A DNA stretch of 64,000 nt, taken from NCBI GenBank assembly GCA_015056815.1, contig SVFN01000022.1, positions 1 through 64,000 on the forward strand. The letters run 5' to 3'. Source of the DNA: Lachnospiraceae bacterium (GTDB lineage Bacteria; Bacillota; Clostridia; Lachnospirales; Lachnospiraceae). The stretch's first letter is position 1. Each line of letters opens with the position of its first letter. Position numbers and translations under genes: made by a program. A model generated the notes under the pieces. That model made no database searches and was not told the origin of the DNA. It was given only the letters and a program-made list of their open reading frames with translations. Below, in pieces: positions 38,697 through 46,449 of this stretch.

Positions 38697-39718
38697 AGGT
38701 TTATCGTCTCTTTGATCACATATTGCGGGGAATCGTTGATACAGATATAGATCCGTCCGATGTATTCCCCGATGAGTCCGAGCATCAGCATGATCAGCCC
38801 GGAAGAAAACAGAAGGATCGCCACGATGGAACTGTATCCCAACGGCACATTGGGATTGATCAGCTTATGGATCACGGCATACACACCCCAGATAAAGCCA
38901 CAGGCTGAAAACAGGAACCCCAGTACAGAAGCAACTCTTAAGGGCTTGACCGAGAATGCCGTCAGACCGTTTACGAGGAGTGCAACAGATTTAGTCAGCG
39001 TAAAGCCGGATCCCTTGTCGTCTCCTCTGTTTCTTTCTTCCATCGGAACCGTGATCACCCGTCTTGTCACTCTGAGCACCAGCCCTTCCAGATAGGGATA
39101 GGGATGTTTATAATGGATGATCTCTTTGCAGACAAAGCGTTTCATCACGCTGAAATTCTCAAAGCGCAGTCCTTTGGGCTTCTCCAGCATGATCTCCGAC
39201 ATATGGAGATTCAGATTACTGCCCCAGTTCTTAAAGGCGGACTGACGCTTCTGATGGTATTTCGCCGTCGCATAATCACACTCGTCGTTTCTGACCGGCT
39301 CCAACAGCTTCCACAGATCATAAACCGGGCACTGGTAATCATCATCCAGATCCACGACGTAATCCCCTTTTACCACAGCGTAACCTGCCAGTACCGCGGC
39401 ATGTTTTCCCATGTTTTTGGCAAAGTTGATCACTTTGATCCTGGGATTATGTGCTGCCAGTTTTTTTAAGATCTCATAGACACCATCCGGCGAACAGTCA
39501 TTGACCGTGATGATCTCATAGTCATATTCCTTTCTCTGCCGGACTGTCTGGATAATTTCTTCCACGACTTTTTCAATCGTCTTCTCACTACGGTAGCAGG
39601 GAATGACAAAGCTGATCAGCTCTTGTTTTTGCAGATTATCTTTGTTTTTTGATTCCACTCTTGTTTCCGTTTTCTGTTCTTCTTTCATTCGCTTCTGTTT
39701 CCTGTCTTTGTCATTCAT
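38693..39718 (-). CDS. GT2 family polyprenyl-phosphate glycosyltransferase (GtrB/ArnC-like)
   Basis: 341 residues from ATG (MNDKDRKQKR); a longer upstream frame would overlap the acyl carrier protein gene. A Lys/Glu-rich lead-in (to about 30), then the GT2 core: LISFVIPCYRSEKTIEKVV, DYEIITVNDCSPDG, the metal-binding cluster VDLDDDYQCP and ENFSVMKRFV. Two C-terminal membrane helices (LRVASVLGFLFSACGFIWG and YSSIVAILLFSSGLIMLMLG) are typical of GtrB/ArnC/DPM1 proteins that put a sugar onto undecaprenyl phosphate. Together with the two SMR genes downstream, this is the first half of a Gtr-type three-component glycosylation system. Acceptor-transfer candidates are the YfhO-like protein or the 27055-28740 protein. 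Confidence 0.85.
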   Translation of the reverse strand: MNDKDRKQKRMKEEQKTETRVESKNKDNLQKQELISFVIPCYRSEKTIEKVVEEIIQTVRQRKEYDYEIITVNDCSPDGVYEILKKLAAHNPRIKVINFAKNMGKHAAVLAGYAVVKGDYVVDLDDDYQCPVYDLWKLLEPVRNDECDYATAKYHQKRQSAFKNWGSNLNLHMSEIMLEKPKGLRFENFSVMKRFVCKEIIHYKHPYPYLEGLVLRVTRRVITVPMEERNRGDDKGSGFTLTKSVALLVNGLTAFSVKPLRVASVLGFLFSACGFIWGVYAVIHKLINPNVPLGYSSIVAILLFSSGLIMLMLGLIGEYIGRIYICINDSPQYVIKETINL

Positions 39719-39719
39719 C

Positions 39720-39974
39720 TCATTGCGCCTCTTTCTGCAAATGACGCATACATGCGTCTGTGAGCTCGCCAAGATTCTCCGATTTTGTGATTTCCTCCAG
39801 TGTGAGGGTAATGTCAAATTCTTCCTGAATATCACTGATCAGATTCAAGTGCGTCAGACTGTCCCATTCCTCCACATCTTTCGCACCGGTCTGCTCAGTC
39901 AGGATCAGATCATCATTTTCGAATACATCTCTGCAGATCTCTGTTATTTTTTGAAATACTTCGTTTCTTTGCAT
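39720..39974 (-). CDS. Acyl carrier protein
   Basis: 84 residues with the carrier signature EWDSLTHLNLI, in which the Ser would carry phosphopantetheine, in a helical acidic protein. Two bases separate it from the FkbH-like gene and its stop overlaps the region before the GT2 start, so the set is tightly coupled. Not the fatty-acid AcpP context: the neighbours are a FkbH-like enzyme and a GNAT transferase. Likely holds an acyl unit (for example glyceryl) for transfer to an amino sugar. Confidence 0.85.
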   Translation of the reverse strand: MQRNEVFQKITEICRDVFENDDLILTEQTGAKDVEEWDSLTHLNLISDIQEEFDITLTLEEITKSENLGELTDACMRHLQKEAQ

Positions 39975-39976
39975 TG

Positions 39977-41704
39977 TTATCCTTCTTTCATGTATGTTTT
40001 TTTCGGTTGATAGGTCAATAGATCAAGGCTGTATTTTCCTTCCGAACTCTGCTTGAATCCCATCTGCGGATAGAGGGATGCGACCATTCTGTTTTTGGGG
40101 GTAGGGATATACTGTCCCGTAATCATTTCAAAGCCTTCGCTCAAAGCCGCCTCAACAGCTTTGTTCAGCATAAATTCTTCCATGCCTCTCTTTAAGACCC
40201 GGCAACTCATCAGCCAGTTTTCAATAAACAGTTCTTTCTCCCCTTTTTTTCGTAAGAACAATAGCCCGATCAATCCGTGATCCCCATACCGGTCTTTCAG
40301 TGAGAAGGAAAGCGGGATCCAATCACTGCTCTTTGCAATCTGCATAATTTCATTTTCGGTATAACGCACCGTCCTTACATTAAACTGATTGGACCGCTGT
40401 GTCAACTGGGCGATCCTCGCATGATCCTGCGTTTCAAAGTGTCTTACCGTCGCGGCCATGTCAAGGCTCTTTAAGTAATCATCGATCGTATCGTACTGTT
40501 TTTCGGCTTTCTTTCGTTCAAACTCCGCCTGATAAAGTCCGGTACGGTCTTCTTTCCTGCCGGTAAACGATACGTTTTCAAAATAATTACAGGCCTGCAG
40601 GTAATCCAGATACTTTGCCGGATCCTCCGGAAGCTCCGGCACTTTTACCTCGGGAAGTCTCTGTCTGACCAGGTTTCGTTCAAAAGGATTGTCATCCAGA
40701 AAGATCATGGAATCAAACCCGATATTCAGACTCTCCTGTATCAGACGGATATCCGAGGCCTTGTCCTCCCAGTTGGCCACAAATACCGAAATATCCGAAA
40801 GCTTCAACACCATATCCGGATGCTTCTCAAAGGGTTCCCTTGCTGTCTGCTCCTCATTTTTACTGCAGACTGCCAGTATGATCCCGTATTCTTTTAACTG
40901 TTTCAGCCATCTTTGAAAACCTGTGAAAGCAGGTCCTCTCCCCAATTCTCCGATCTCGATGTGTTCCATCCCGTCGTCACCGATGATCCCGCCCCAAAGG
41001 GTATTGTCAAGATCCATCACAATGCACTTTTTAATCCTGCCTTCCAGTGCTTGTAATACATCGGTCACTGCTTTTGCCACATAGGGCAGTGCCGTCGTGG
41101 AAATACACATTTTCGCATTATAATAAAGCGCCGCATCAAAAAACGCACTCTGTCCCATCCGGATCTGAACCGCCAGCAGATCGACCGGATACACATTCGA
41201 CTGTTCACGCATCGCCTCTTCCAGCAGCCAGTTCAGTTTACGGATCTGATAAATAAAGGTTTTATCCACTTTCGCAGAGTATTGTCCCAGCACCTTATCA
41301 TCAATCTCCGTGAAATTCATCTGCAGGATCAATGCCGCTGAATGTGTCATGATCTGATCCCAGTATTGTTTTATTTTGACAATATAATTGTCTGCAAAGC
41401 TATCCCGTTCTTCGAAGGATAATGATAAAAATTCTTCATACAGCTTCTCCGCAGCAAGCCATAAAAGGATTCTTTGCGGCGCAAAGGCAAACAGCTCCGA
41501 TCCGGAATCAAAAAGCTGTATTTCAATCTGATCGTAGTCAGCTTCCCATATCCGGATATTCTGTTTTTCTGCCTTCGCATATCCCTCCAAAGCAGTTTTC
41601 AAAAACTGTGTCGAGCAGTTGCCAAGGAGTGCAACCCTTACCGCCGGATCTTCTGCTGCTATTTCTGTTTTCGCTAATTTGCGAAGCTCTTTCCATGTAT
41701 ACAT
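39977..41704 (-). CDS. FkbH-like HAD-IIIC enzyme
   Basis: 575 residues from the ATG (MYTWKELRK) that has an AGGAG site 7 bases upstream. The middle has the HAD motif VMDLDNTLWGGIIGDDG (about 233), then LAVCSKNEEQTA, FLDDNPFERNLVR, and a C-terminal GNAT-like region (YGDHGLIGLLFLRKKG...NWLMSCRVLKRGMEEFML). FkbH-type enzymes load an acyl group such as glyceryl from 1,3-bisphosphoglycerate onto an acyl carrier protein, and the carrier gene is directly downstream. This supports a glyceryl-like acyl unit as the sugar decoration. The substrate is inferred from family and context only. Confidence 0.85.
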   Translation of the reverse strand: MYTWKELRKLAKTEIAAEDPAVRVALLGNCSTQFLKTALEGYAKAEKQNIRIWEADYDQIEIQLFDSGSELFAFAPQRILLWLAAEKLYEEFLSLSFEERDSFADNYIVKIKQYWDQIMTHSAALILQMNFTEIDDKVLGQYSAKVDKTFIYQIRKLNWLLEEAMREQSNVYPVDLLAVQIRMGQSAFFDAALYYNAKMCISTTALPYVAKAVTDVLQALEGRIKKCIVMDLDNTLWGGIIGDDGMEHIEIGELGRGPAFTGFQRWLKQLKEYGIILAVCSKNEEQTAREPFEKHPDMVLKLSDISVFVANWEDKASDIRLIQESLNIGFDSMIFLDDNPFERNLVRQRLPEVKVPELPEDPAKYLDYLQACNYFENVSFTGRKEDRTGLYQAEFERKKAEKQYDTIDDYLKSLDMAATVRHFETQDHARIAQLTQRSNQFNVRTVRYTENEIMQIAKSSDWIPLSFSLKDRYGDHGLIGLLFLRKKGEKELFIENWLMSCRVLKRGMEEFMLNKAVEAALSEGFEMITGQYIPTPKNRMVASLYPQMGFKQSSEGKYSLDLLTYQPKKTYMKEG

Positions 41705-41817
41705 TTGCGTCTCCTGATGATCCTCTGTCATCATATCATCCCGGGATCATCTTATCTGAATATTGTCTGAGAGTTAGGGGCATCGTTCTTGTCCTGCCTT
41801 TGTCAGTCGTACCGCGC

Positions 41818-42543
41818 TTAACGGTTGTGCCTGATCAAAATATAATTCAGATTCCGTATCTCATAGCCAAGACGCAGATGCATCCTGACAGAATCCGGAT
41901 TGTTGGAAGAAACAGTCGTCACGATCCGTCTTTTTCCCTCCAGCTTTGCCTGAAGCATCGGATAATACAATACGGCAAATCCCCATCCCATGGCAGTCTG
42001 TTTCTCATATAATCCTGCAAGCAGGGAATCCGCTTCCTTTGCGGAATGCTCTTTTAAGGCAAAAAAACCGATCTTATTCTCTTTGCAGAAAACTTCATAT
42101 ACCTGCGTGGTGCCTGCCTCCACTTCCTGTCTGCACCAGTTGGCATAACGGATGCCTGATTGTTCTTTTTGAAAGGCAGGATCCAGATAGATACGGTCCG
42201 TATCAAAGATTCCCTGTCGGATCCGTTCATAGACAGCTTCCCGATCATCGATCTTGTAATAGTCAAGCTCCTTCTCAAAGGTCTGATAGATCTTCGGCAA
42301 TTGCAGTCTGCGCAGATCGGCAGACAGATCCAGACTTGTCTCCGCAAACCGGAATTGTTCTTTCTGCAGGCAGTAAACCAGATCCATCCTGCCTGCGGGG
42401 ATCCTGCACTGGATGTAATCGTATGGTGTGCCCTCTGTCAATTCTTTCGGAATATCTCCTGTCGCATCATTACTTTCAAAGCGGTATTCTGCGCTTCTGA
42501 CACCGAGATTGCGCTTTTCCCATGGTTGTTCGATTTTGATCAT
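41818..42543 (-). CDS. GNAT-family N-acyltransferase, probably acting on an amino sugar
   Basis: 241 residues. The C-terminal half has a GNAT acyl-CoA/acyl-carrier fold (IGFFALKEHSAKEADSLLAGLYEKQTAMGWGFAVLYYPML, then TTVSSNNPDSVRMHLRLGYEI), resembling WecD-type enzymes that acylate the 4-amino group of dTDP-Fuc4N. The N-terminal half is poorly conserved. It lies between the FkbH-like gene and the VOC gene, with an aminotransferase two genes upstream. Proposed role: move the acyl unit from the acyl carrier protein to the 4-amino sugar. Confidence 0.7.
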   Translation of the reverse strand: MIKIEQPWEKRNLGVRSAEYRFESNDATGDIPKELTEGTPYDYIQCRIPAGRMDLVYCLQKEQFRFAETSLDLSADLRRLQLPKIYQTFEKELDYYKIDDREAVYERIRQGIFDTDRIYLDPAFQKEQSGIRYANWCRQEVEAGTTQVYEVFCKENKIGFFALKEHSAKEADSLLAGLYEKQTAMGWGFAVLYYPMLQAKLEGKRRIVTTVSSNNPDSVRMHLRLGYEIRNLNYILIRHNR

Positions 42544-42571
42544 ATATTCTTTCTCTTTCCGATCGTTTTAC

Positions 42572-42961
42572 TCACTTTTCCAGAAGTTCGATCATTCCCA
42601 TCTGACCATGCACCAGAAAAACAACCCGTCTGTCTTTCAGGGCAGGTGCAGCATGCGGCTCCTCGCAGATCACGAACCGCTTCTGTTTCAGTTCTTCGAC
42701 TGCTTTCTCCAGATCATCTGTTTCATAACAGATATGGTAGGGCGCATTACCGATCTTTTTGCGCAGGTTTGCCACTACGGAAGTTGCCGTCCCGGGGCAC
42801 ACCAGTTCAATACGGTAACCGTCTTTTTCCAAAAAGCAGATGTCGATCTGACGGTAGTCATCATAAACTGTCTCCTGTTCGATCCGGTAACCCAGCTCTG
42901 TGAAGGTCTTTTGAGCTTTCTCCATGCTTTTTACCAGATACCCAATGTGGTGTATTTTCAT
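42572..42961 (-). CDS. VOC-family (glyoxalase fold) protein
   Basis: 129 residues from MKIHHIGYLV; a longer frame from 43018 is unsupported. Two paired beta-alpha-beta-beta-beta units: the first has a metal-type His (HHIGYLV) and ends IELVCPG; the second has APYHICYETDDLEKAVEELK and GMIELLEK. VOC proteins include methylmalonyl-CoA epimerases and lyases; the function here is not known. Its place between the aminotransferase and acyltransferase genes suggests epimerisation or modification of the acyl or sugar precursor. Confidence 0.7.
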   Translation of the reverse strand: MKIHHIGYLVKSMEKAQKTFTELGYRIEQETVYDDYRQIDICFLEKDGYRIELVCPGTATSVVANLRKKIGNAPYHICYETDDLEKAVEELKQKRFVICEEPHAAPALKDRRVVFLVHGQMGMIELLEK

Positions 42962-43093
42962 TGTGTATTTCCTTTCTTCCACATTTTTCTGTCGACCAGC
43001 TGTTTTGTATTGCGTCACGTACCGATGACTCTAATTTTATAACCGGTTTCTGTTTTATTACGCTGATCCCTTCTACTGCCGTTTCTTCCTTGA

Positions 43094-44212
43094 TCAGGCG
43101 AAAAATTTCTTCACACACTCTATGATCCGTCCGGTCTCCTCTTCCGGCAGATGATAGTAAAGCGGAAGGCGCAGCAGTCTCTCGCTCTCTCTGGTCGTAT
43201 GGACATCTTCGCCATGGAACCGGCCGTATTTGCGCCCTGCCTGCGCAGAGTGCAGCGGGACATAATGGAACACTGCTTTGATATCCCGTTCCAGAAGATA
43301 TGCGATCAGGTTCGTTCTTTCTTCCAGATCTTTGACCTTGATATAATACATATGTGCATTGTGTTCACACTCCGGCGGTATCACCGGTACATCCAGATGA
43401 CTCCAGCCTCTGAAGGCATCATCATACATCTTCCAGGTCTTCATGCGGTCTTTGGTTATCTCATCCGCCACCTCCAACTGTGCCCAGAGATACGCGGCAT
43501 TTATATCACTTGGCAGGTAGGAAGATCCCATATCACACCAGGTATACTTGTCCACTTCTCCCCGGAAAAATTTAGATCGGTTCGTTCCTTTCTCTCTAAG
43601 GATCTCAGCCCGTTCTTTGAACTGAAGCTCGCGGATCAGGAGTGCGCCGCCTTCTCCCATGGAGAAATTCTTGGTCTCATGGAAACTGAAACAGCCAAAC
43701 TCCCCTATTGTGCCCAGTGGTTTTCCTTTGTAGGTGGACATGATCCCCTGCGCCGCATCCTCGATCACGTAGAGATTATGCAGTCTTGCAAGCTCCATGA
43801 TGGTATCCATTTCACAGCCTACCCCGGCATAGTGTACCGGCACAATGGCTTTTGTCTTCTCTGTGATTGCCGCTTCGATCAGGTTCTCATCGATATTCAT
43901 GGTATCCGGCCGGATATCCACAAAGACGATCTGCGCTCCACGCAGCACAAACGCATCTGCGGTAGAGACAAAGGTAAAAGAAGGCATGATGATCTCATCT
44001 CCCGGCTGAATATCTGCCAAAAGCGCTGCCATCTCAAGGGCATGCGTACAAGAGGTCGTCAAAAGTGCTTCGCTTGTACCTGTTTTTTCTTCCAGCCATG
44101 CCTTGCAACGCATCGTAAATTCACCGTCGCCGCAGATTTTACGGTTGTCGACCGCCTGCTTGATATAGGTCAGTTCTTTTCCCGTAAACGGAGCTATGTT
44201 AAAAGGTGTCAT
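43094..44212 (-). CDS. Sugar 4-aminotransferase (WecE/RffA-like)
   Basis: 372 residues from MTPFNIAPFTGKE with AGGAGG 6 bases upstream. PLP-dependent DegT/DnrJ/EryC1 fold with TTSCTHALEMAALL (phosphate loop region), DEIIMPSFTFVSTADAF, VIEDAAQGIMSTYKGKPLG (Asp contacting PLP), FSFHETKNFSMGEGGALLI (Schiff-base Lys in HETKN) and SSYLPSDINAAYLWAQLE. The pattern matches dTDP-4-amino-4,6-dideoxygalactose transaminases. First gene of the nine-gene operon; no strong promoter found just upstream, and a terminator-like hairpin lies 36 bases before its start. Confidence 0.88.
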   Translation of the reverse strand: MTPFNIAPFTGKELTYIKQAVDNRKICGDGEFTMRCKAWLEEKTGTSEALLTTSCTHALEMAALLADIQPGDEIIMPSFTFVSTADAFVLRGAQIVFVDIRPDTMNIDENLIEAAITEKTKAIVPVHYAGVGCEMDTIMELARLHNLYVIEDAAQGIMSTYKGKPLGTIGEFGCFSFHETKNFSMGEGGALLIRELQFKERAEILREKGTNRSKFFRGEVDKYTWCDMGSSYLPSDINAAYLWAQLEVADEITKDRMKTWKMYDDAFRGWSHLDVPVIPPECEHNAHMYYIKVKDLEERTNLIAYLLERDIKAVFHYVPLHSAQAGRKYGRFHGEDVHTTRESERLLRLPLYYHLPEEETGRIIECVKKFFA

Positions 44213-44247
44213 AGGAGTCCTCCTGTTTTTGTTGTTTCCTTTATTGG

Positions 44248-44279
44248 TAAAAGGCATATACCTCCCGGCATATGCCTTT
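44248..44279 (-). terminator. Hairpin between pilT and the sugar operon
   Basis: GGCATAT / ATATGCC stem followed by TTTTACC on the minus strand, about 205 bases after the pilT stop and 36 before the aminotransferase start. It could end pilT or act as an attenuator for the sugar operon. Confidence 0.6.
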
Positions 44280-44484
44280 CGCTGTCGCAGTCTGTTGTCT
44301 TATTTCCTGTATCCGGATATCAGGCTTTGTACCAGACAACATGAATATAATAATCCATGTTTCATTTACATGCGATCTTGGAAGTGTTTTTCTCTCCTAC
44401 TGTTTCCATCCTTTTGCGCAACCGCAGGATGAAGCACTTCCTATTCATGTCAGCAAAGGAATGATATCCCCATTTCCTACACTC

Positions 44485-45540
44485 TTAGAAAATCTTCTCT
44501 CTCATACGATCCGGATCCTGCGCATACTGGATACAGTTCTCACGACTGATCTTGCGCGCCATGTAAAGCTGTAACAGCGCATCATCCGCTGTGATCATGC
44601 CTTCTGACTTGCTGGTCTGGATAACCGACTGGATCATATGGGATTTACCTTCACGGATCAGGTTACGGATCGCGGCATTGGCATGCATGACCTCGAAGGA
44701 AGCAACTCGGCCATCCTCTGTTACATTCGGGATCAGCTGCTGTGCAATGATCGAAACGATAACAGTCGAAAGCTGTACCCTGATCTGTCCCTGCTGATGA
44801 GTCGGGAATACGTCGATGATACGGTCAATGGTAGCCGCCGCATTGTTGGTATGAAGCGTTGACAATACCAGATGTCCGGTCTCAGCTGCGGAAATCGCTG
44901 TAGAGATCGTCTCGTAGTCACGCATCTCTCCGACGAGGATAACGTCCGGGTCCTGACGAAGAGCACCTCTTAAGGCATTGGCGAAGCTCTGTGTATCCTG
45001 TCCGATCTCACGCTGGTTCACGATGGACATCTTATGCCTGTGAGAGTACTCGATCGGCTCCTCCAGTGTAATGATATGGGCATCCCGGTTGGAATTGATC
45101 TTATCAATGATCGCTGCAAGGGTGGTGGATTTACCACTACCGGTAGGTCCGGTCACTAAGATCAGTCCCCTCTTACGCTGATAAAGATCGACCACGCTCC
45201 TTGGCACACCCAGCACCTCAGGATCGGGGATCTGGGTACCTACGGTACGAAGCGCGATACCAATGGCACCTCTCTGCTTATAGACATTCACACGATAACG
45301 GCCGATCTCCGGAAACGCTACCGATAAGTCGTACTCGCCTCTTTCTTCGAATTTCTCACGCTGTGCCTGATTGAGTATACTTAAACAAAGCTCCAATGTG
45401 TCTGCTGCCGTAAGGGGCGGGCAGTCAATGGCATATAAATGTCCGTTGACACGCATTTTGGGCGGGATACCCACTGTAATATGGATATCGGACGCATTCG
45501 CGCCATAAGCGATCCTTAAAATTTCTTCTAATGTGTACAT
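44485..45540 (-). CDS. pilT: Type IV pilus retraction ATPase PilT
   Basis: 351 residues. ASDIHITVGIPPKMRVNG at the N-terminus, Walker A GPTGSGKSTT (about 130), Asp box ITLEEPIEYSHRHKMSIVNQREIG, Walker B QDPDVILVGEMRDYET, His box ETGHLVLSTLHTNNAA, and the C-terminal AIRNLIREGK that is diagnostic of PilT over PilB. It powers pilus retraction, twitching and DNA uptake. The other pilus genes are some 24 kb away; this copy is 23 bases downstream of sigK, so the two are probably cotranscribed. Confidence 0.94.
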   Translation of the reverse strand: MYTLEEILRIAYGANASDIHITVGIPPKMRVNGHLYAIDCPPLTAADTLELCLSILNQAQREKFEERGEYDLSVAFPEIGRYRVNVYKQRGAIGIALRTVGTQIPDPEVLGVPRSVVDLYQRKRGLILVTGPTGSGKSTTLAAIIDKINSNRDAHIITLEEPIEYSHRHKMSIVNQREIGQDTQSFANALRGALRQDPDVILVGEMRDYETISTAISAAETGHLVLSTLHTNNAAATIDRIIDVFPTHQQGQIRVQLSTVIVSIIAQQLIPNVTEDGRVASFEVMHANAAIRNLIREGKSHMIQSVIQTSKSEGMITADDALLQLYMARKISRENCIQYAQDPDRMREKIF

Positions 45541-45563
45541 AATTGTTCCTCACCTTCTGTGAT

Positions 45564-46223
45564 TTATTGCAAAGCATCCTTTAATTTCTTCAATGCTTTC
45601 TTTTCGATCCTCGAAACGTAGCTGCGGGAAATGCCCAGTTTCTGTCCGAGCTCTCTTTGTGTCATTTCCCTCCCCGTAACCAATCCGTACCTTCTTATAA
45701 TGATCTCCCGTTCTCTCTGTGTCAGAACCTGTTCCAGCAAAACCGAAAGCCTTTTTAAGTATTCCTCCGTCATCAGATCCTGTACAACATCCCTGGGCTC
45801 TGAAATGATGATATCCAACAGACTGATCTCATTGCCCTCCCTGTCTGTGCTGACAGGCTCGTAGATAGAAACCTCTTTGGCTGTTTTCCTGCGGGATCTG
45901 AGCATCATCAGCAGTTCGTTGTCAATGCACCTGGCTGCATAGGTGGCAAGCCTGCTGCCCTTCGTCCCATCGAAGGTCTCCACTGCCTTGATCAGCCCGA
46001 TGGTTCCGATGGAGATCAGATCCTCCATGTTCTCTTCGACATTCTGGTACTTCTTCGCGATATGTGCCACCAGACGCAGATTGTGTTCGATCAGTATCCG
46101 CCTTGCCTCTGACGACTCCGGTTCGTCCGCTTTCCCATATAGCTGTAGATAGTGTTTTTCTTCCTCTTCAGATAATGGCTTCTGAAAGGTCTGCAAGGAA
46201 AGCCCCCATACTTTTTTTATCAT
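45564..46223 (-). CDS. sigK: RNA polymerase sporulation sigma factor SigK-like
   Basis: 219 residues. Region 2 has ARRILIEHNLRLVAHIAKKY, EDLISIGTIGLIKAVETFDGTKG and LATYAARCIDNELLM; region 4 has LTQREREIIIRRYGL, TQRELGQKLGISRSYVSRIEKKALKKL. This matches SigK, the late mother-cell sigma factor. The N-terminus before region 1 is about 12 residues shorter than Bacillus pro-SigK, so a cleaved pro-sequence may be missing, as in Clostridioides difficile. The gene is intact (no skin interruption). The start lacks a clear ribosome site: ATG at 46223 overlaps a CATACAAT box resembling a SigE -10, and a TTG start nine codons in, behind GGGGG, is an alternative. Confidence 0.88.
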   Translation of the reverse strand: MIKKVWGLSLQTFQKPLSEEEEKHYLQLYGKADEPESSEARRILIEHNLRLVAHIAKKYQNVEENMEDLISIGTIGLIKAVETFDGTKGSRLATYAARCIDNELLMMLRSRRKTAKEVSIYEPVSTDREGNEISLLDIIISEPRDVVQDLMTEEYLKRLSVLLEQVLTQREREIIIRRYGLVTGREMTQRELGQKLGISRSYVSRIEKKALKKLKDALQ

Positions 46224-46280
46224 TGTATGCGGATAGCTTATCGATAGTAACCGTCCATTTGTATCACCGGCATATAATTA

Positions 46281-46309
46281 ATTATACTGATTTTCATGCA
46301 GTTATGCAA
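46281..46309 (-). promoter_or_regulatory. Sigma-A-like promoter upstream of sigK-pilT
   Basis: TTGCAT, 17-base spacer, TATAAT on the minus strand, about 55 bases before sigK. Confidence 0.6.
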
Positions 46310-46338
46310 GATAATTCAAAAACATTTGTCAGTCGGTT

Positions 46339-46449
46339 CGTTACTATTCATTCCGTAGCCTCGCACTACGCTGCGAGGCTACGGAAAAACTATATAAAAC
46401 AGCCTATTATGTTTTGCACTTCGGCGCAGCCGAACGAAATATGTGCAAA
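46339..46449 (+). repeat. Intergenic repeat, copy A, with long hairpin
   Basis: Contains the 83-base unit (46363-46445) that recurs inverted at 49605-49687 with about 76 of 83 identical bases by hand count. The hairpin CCGTAGCCTCGCA / TGCGAGGCTACGG lies at 46353-46384. Starts with the 11-mer CGTTACTATTC. Also forms nested stems that could stop dprA transcription. Confidence 0.75.

Noticed and set aside
42160-43042. Plus-strand frames of 204-247 codons
   Set aside because: Antisense to the GNAT and VOC genes; compositional shadows.
43151-44344. 397-codon plus-strand frame
   Set aside because: Antisense to the aminotransferase gene, whose catalytic motifs are clear; no ribosome site and no known domain.
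44272-44574. 100-codon plus-strand frame
   Set aside because: Begins in a hairpin and overlaps the pilT end; no ribosome site.
45564-46223. Skin-type interruption or fragmentation of sigK
   Set aside because: Regions 2 and 4 are continuous in one frame.
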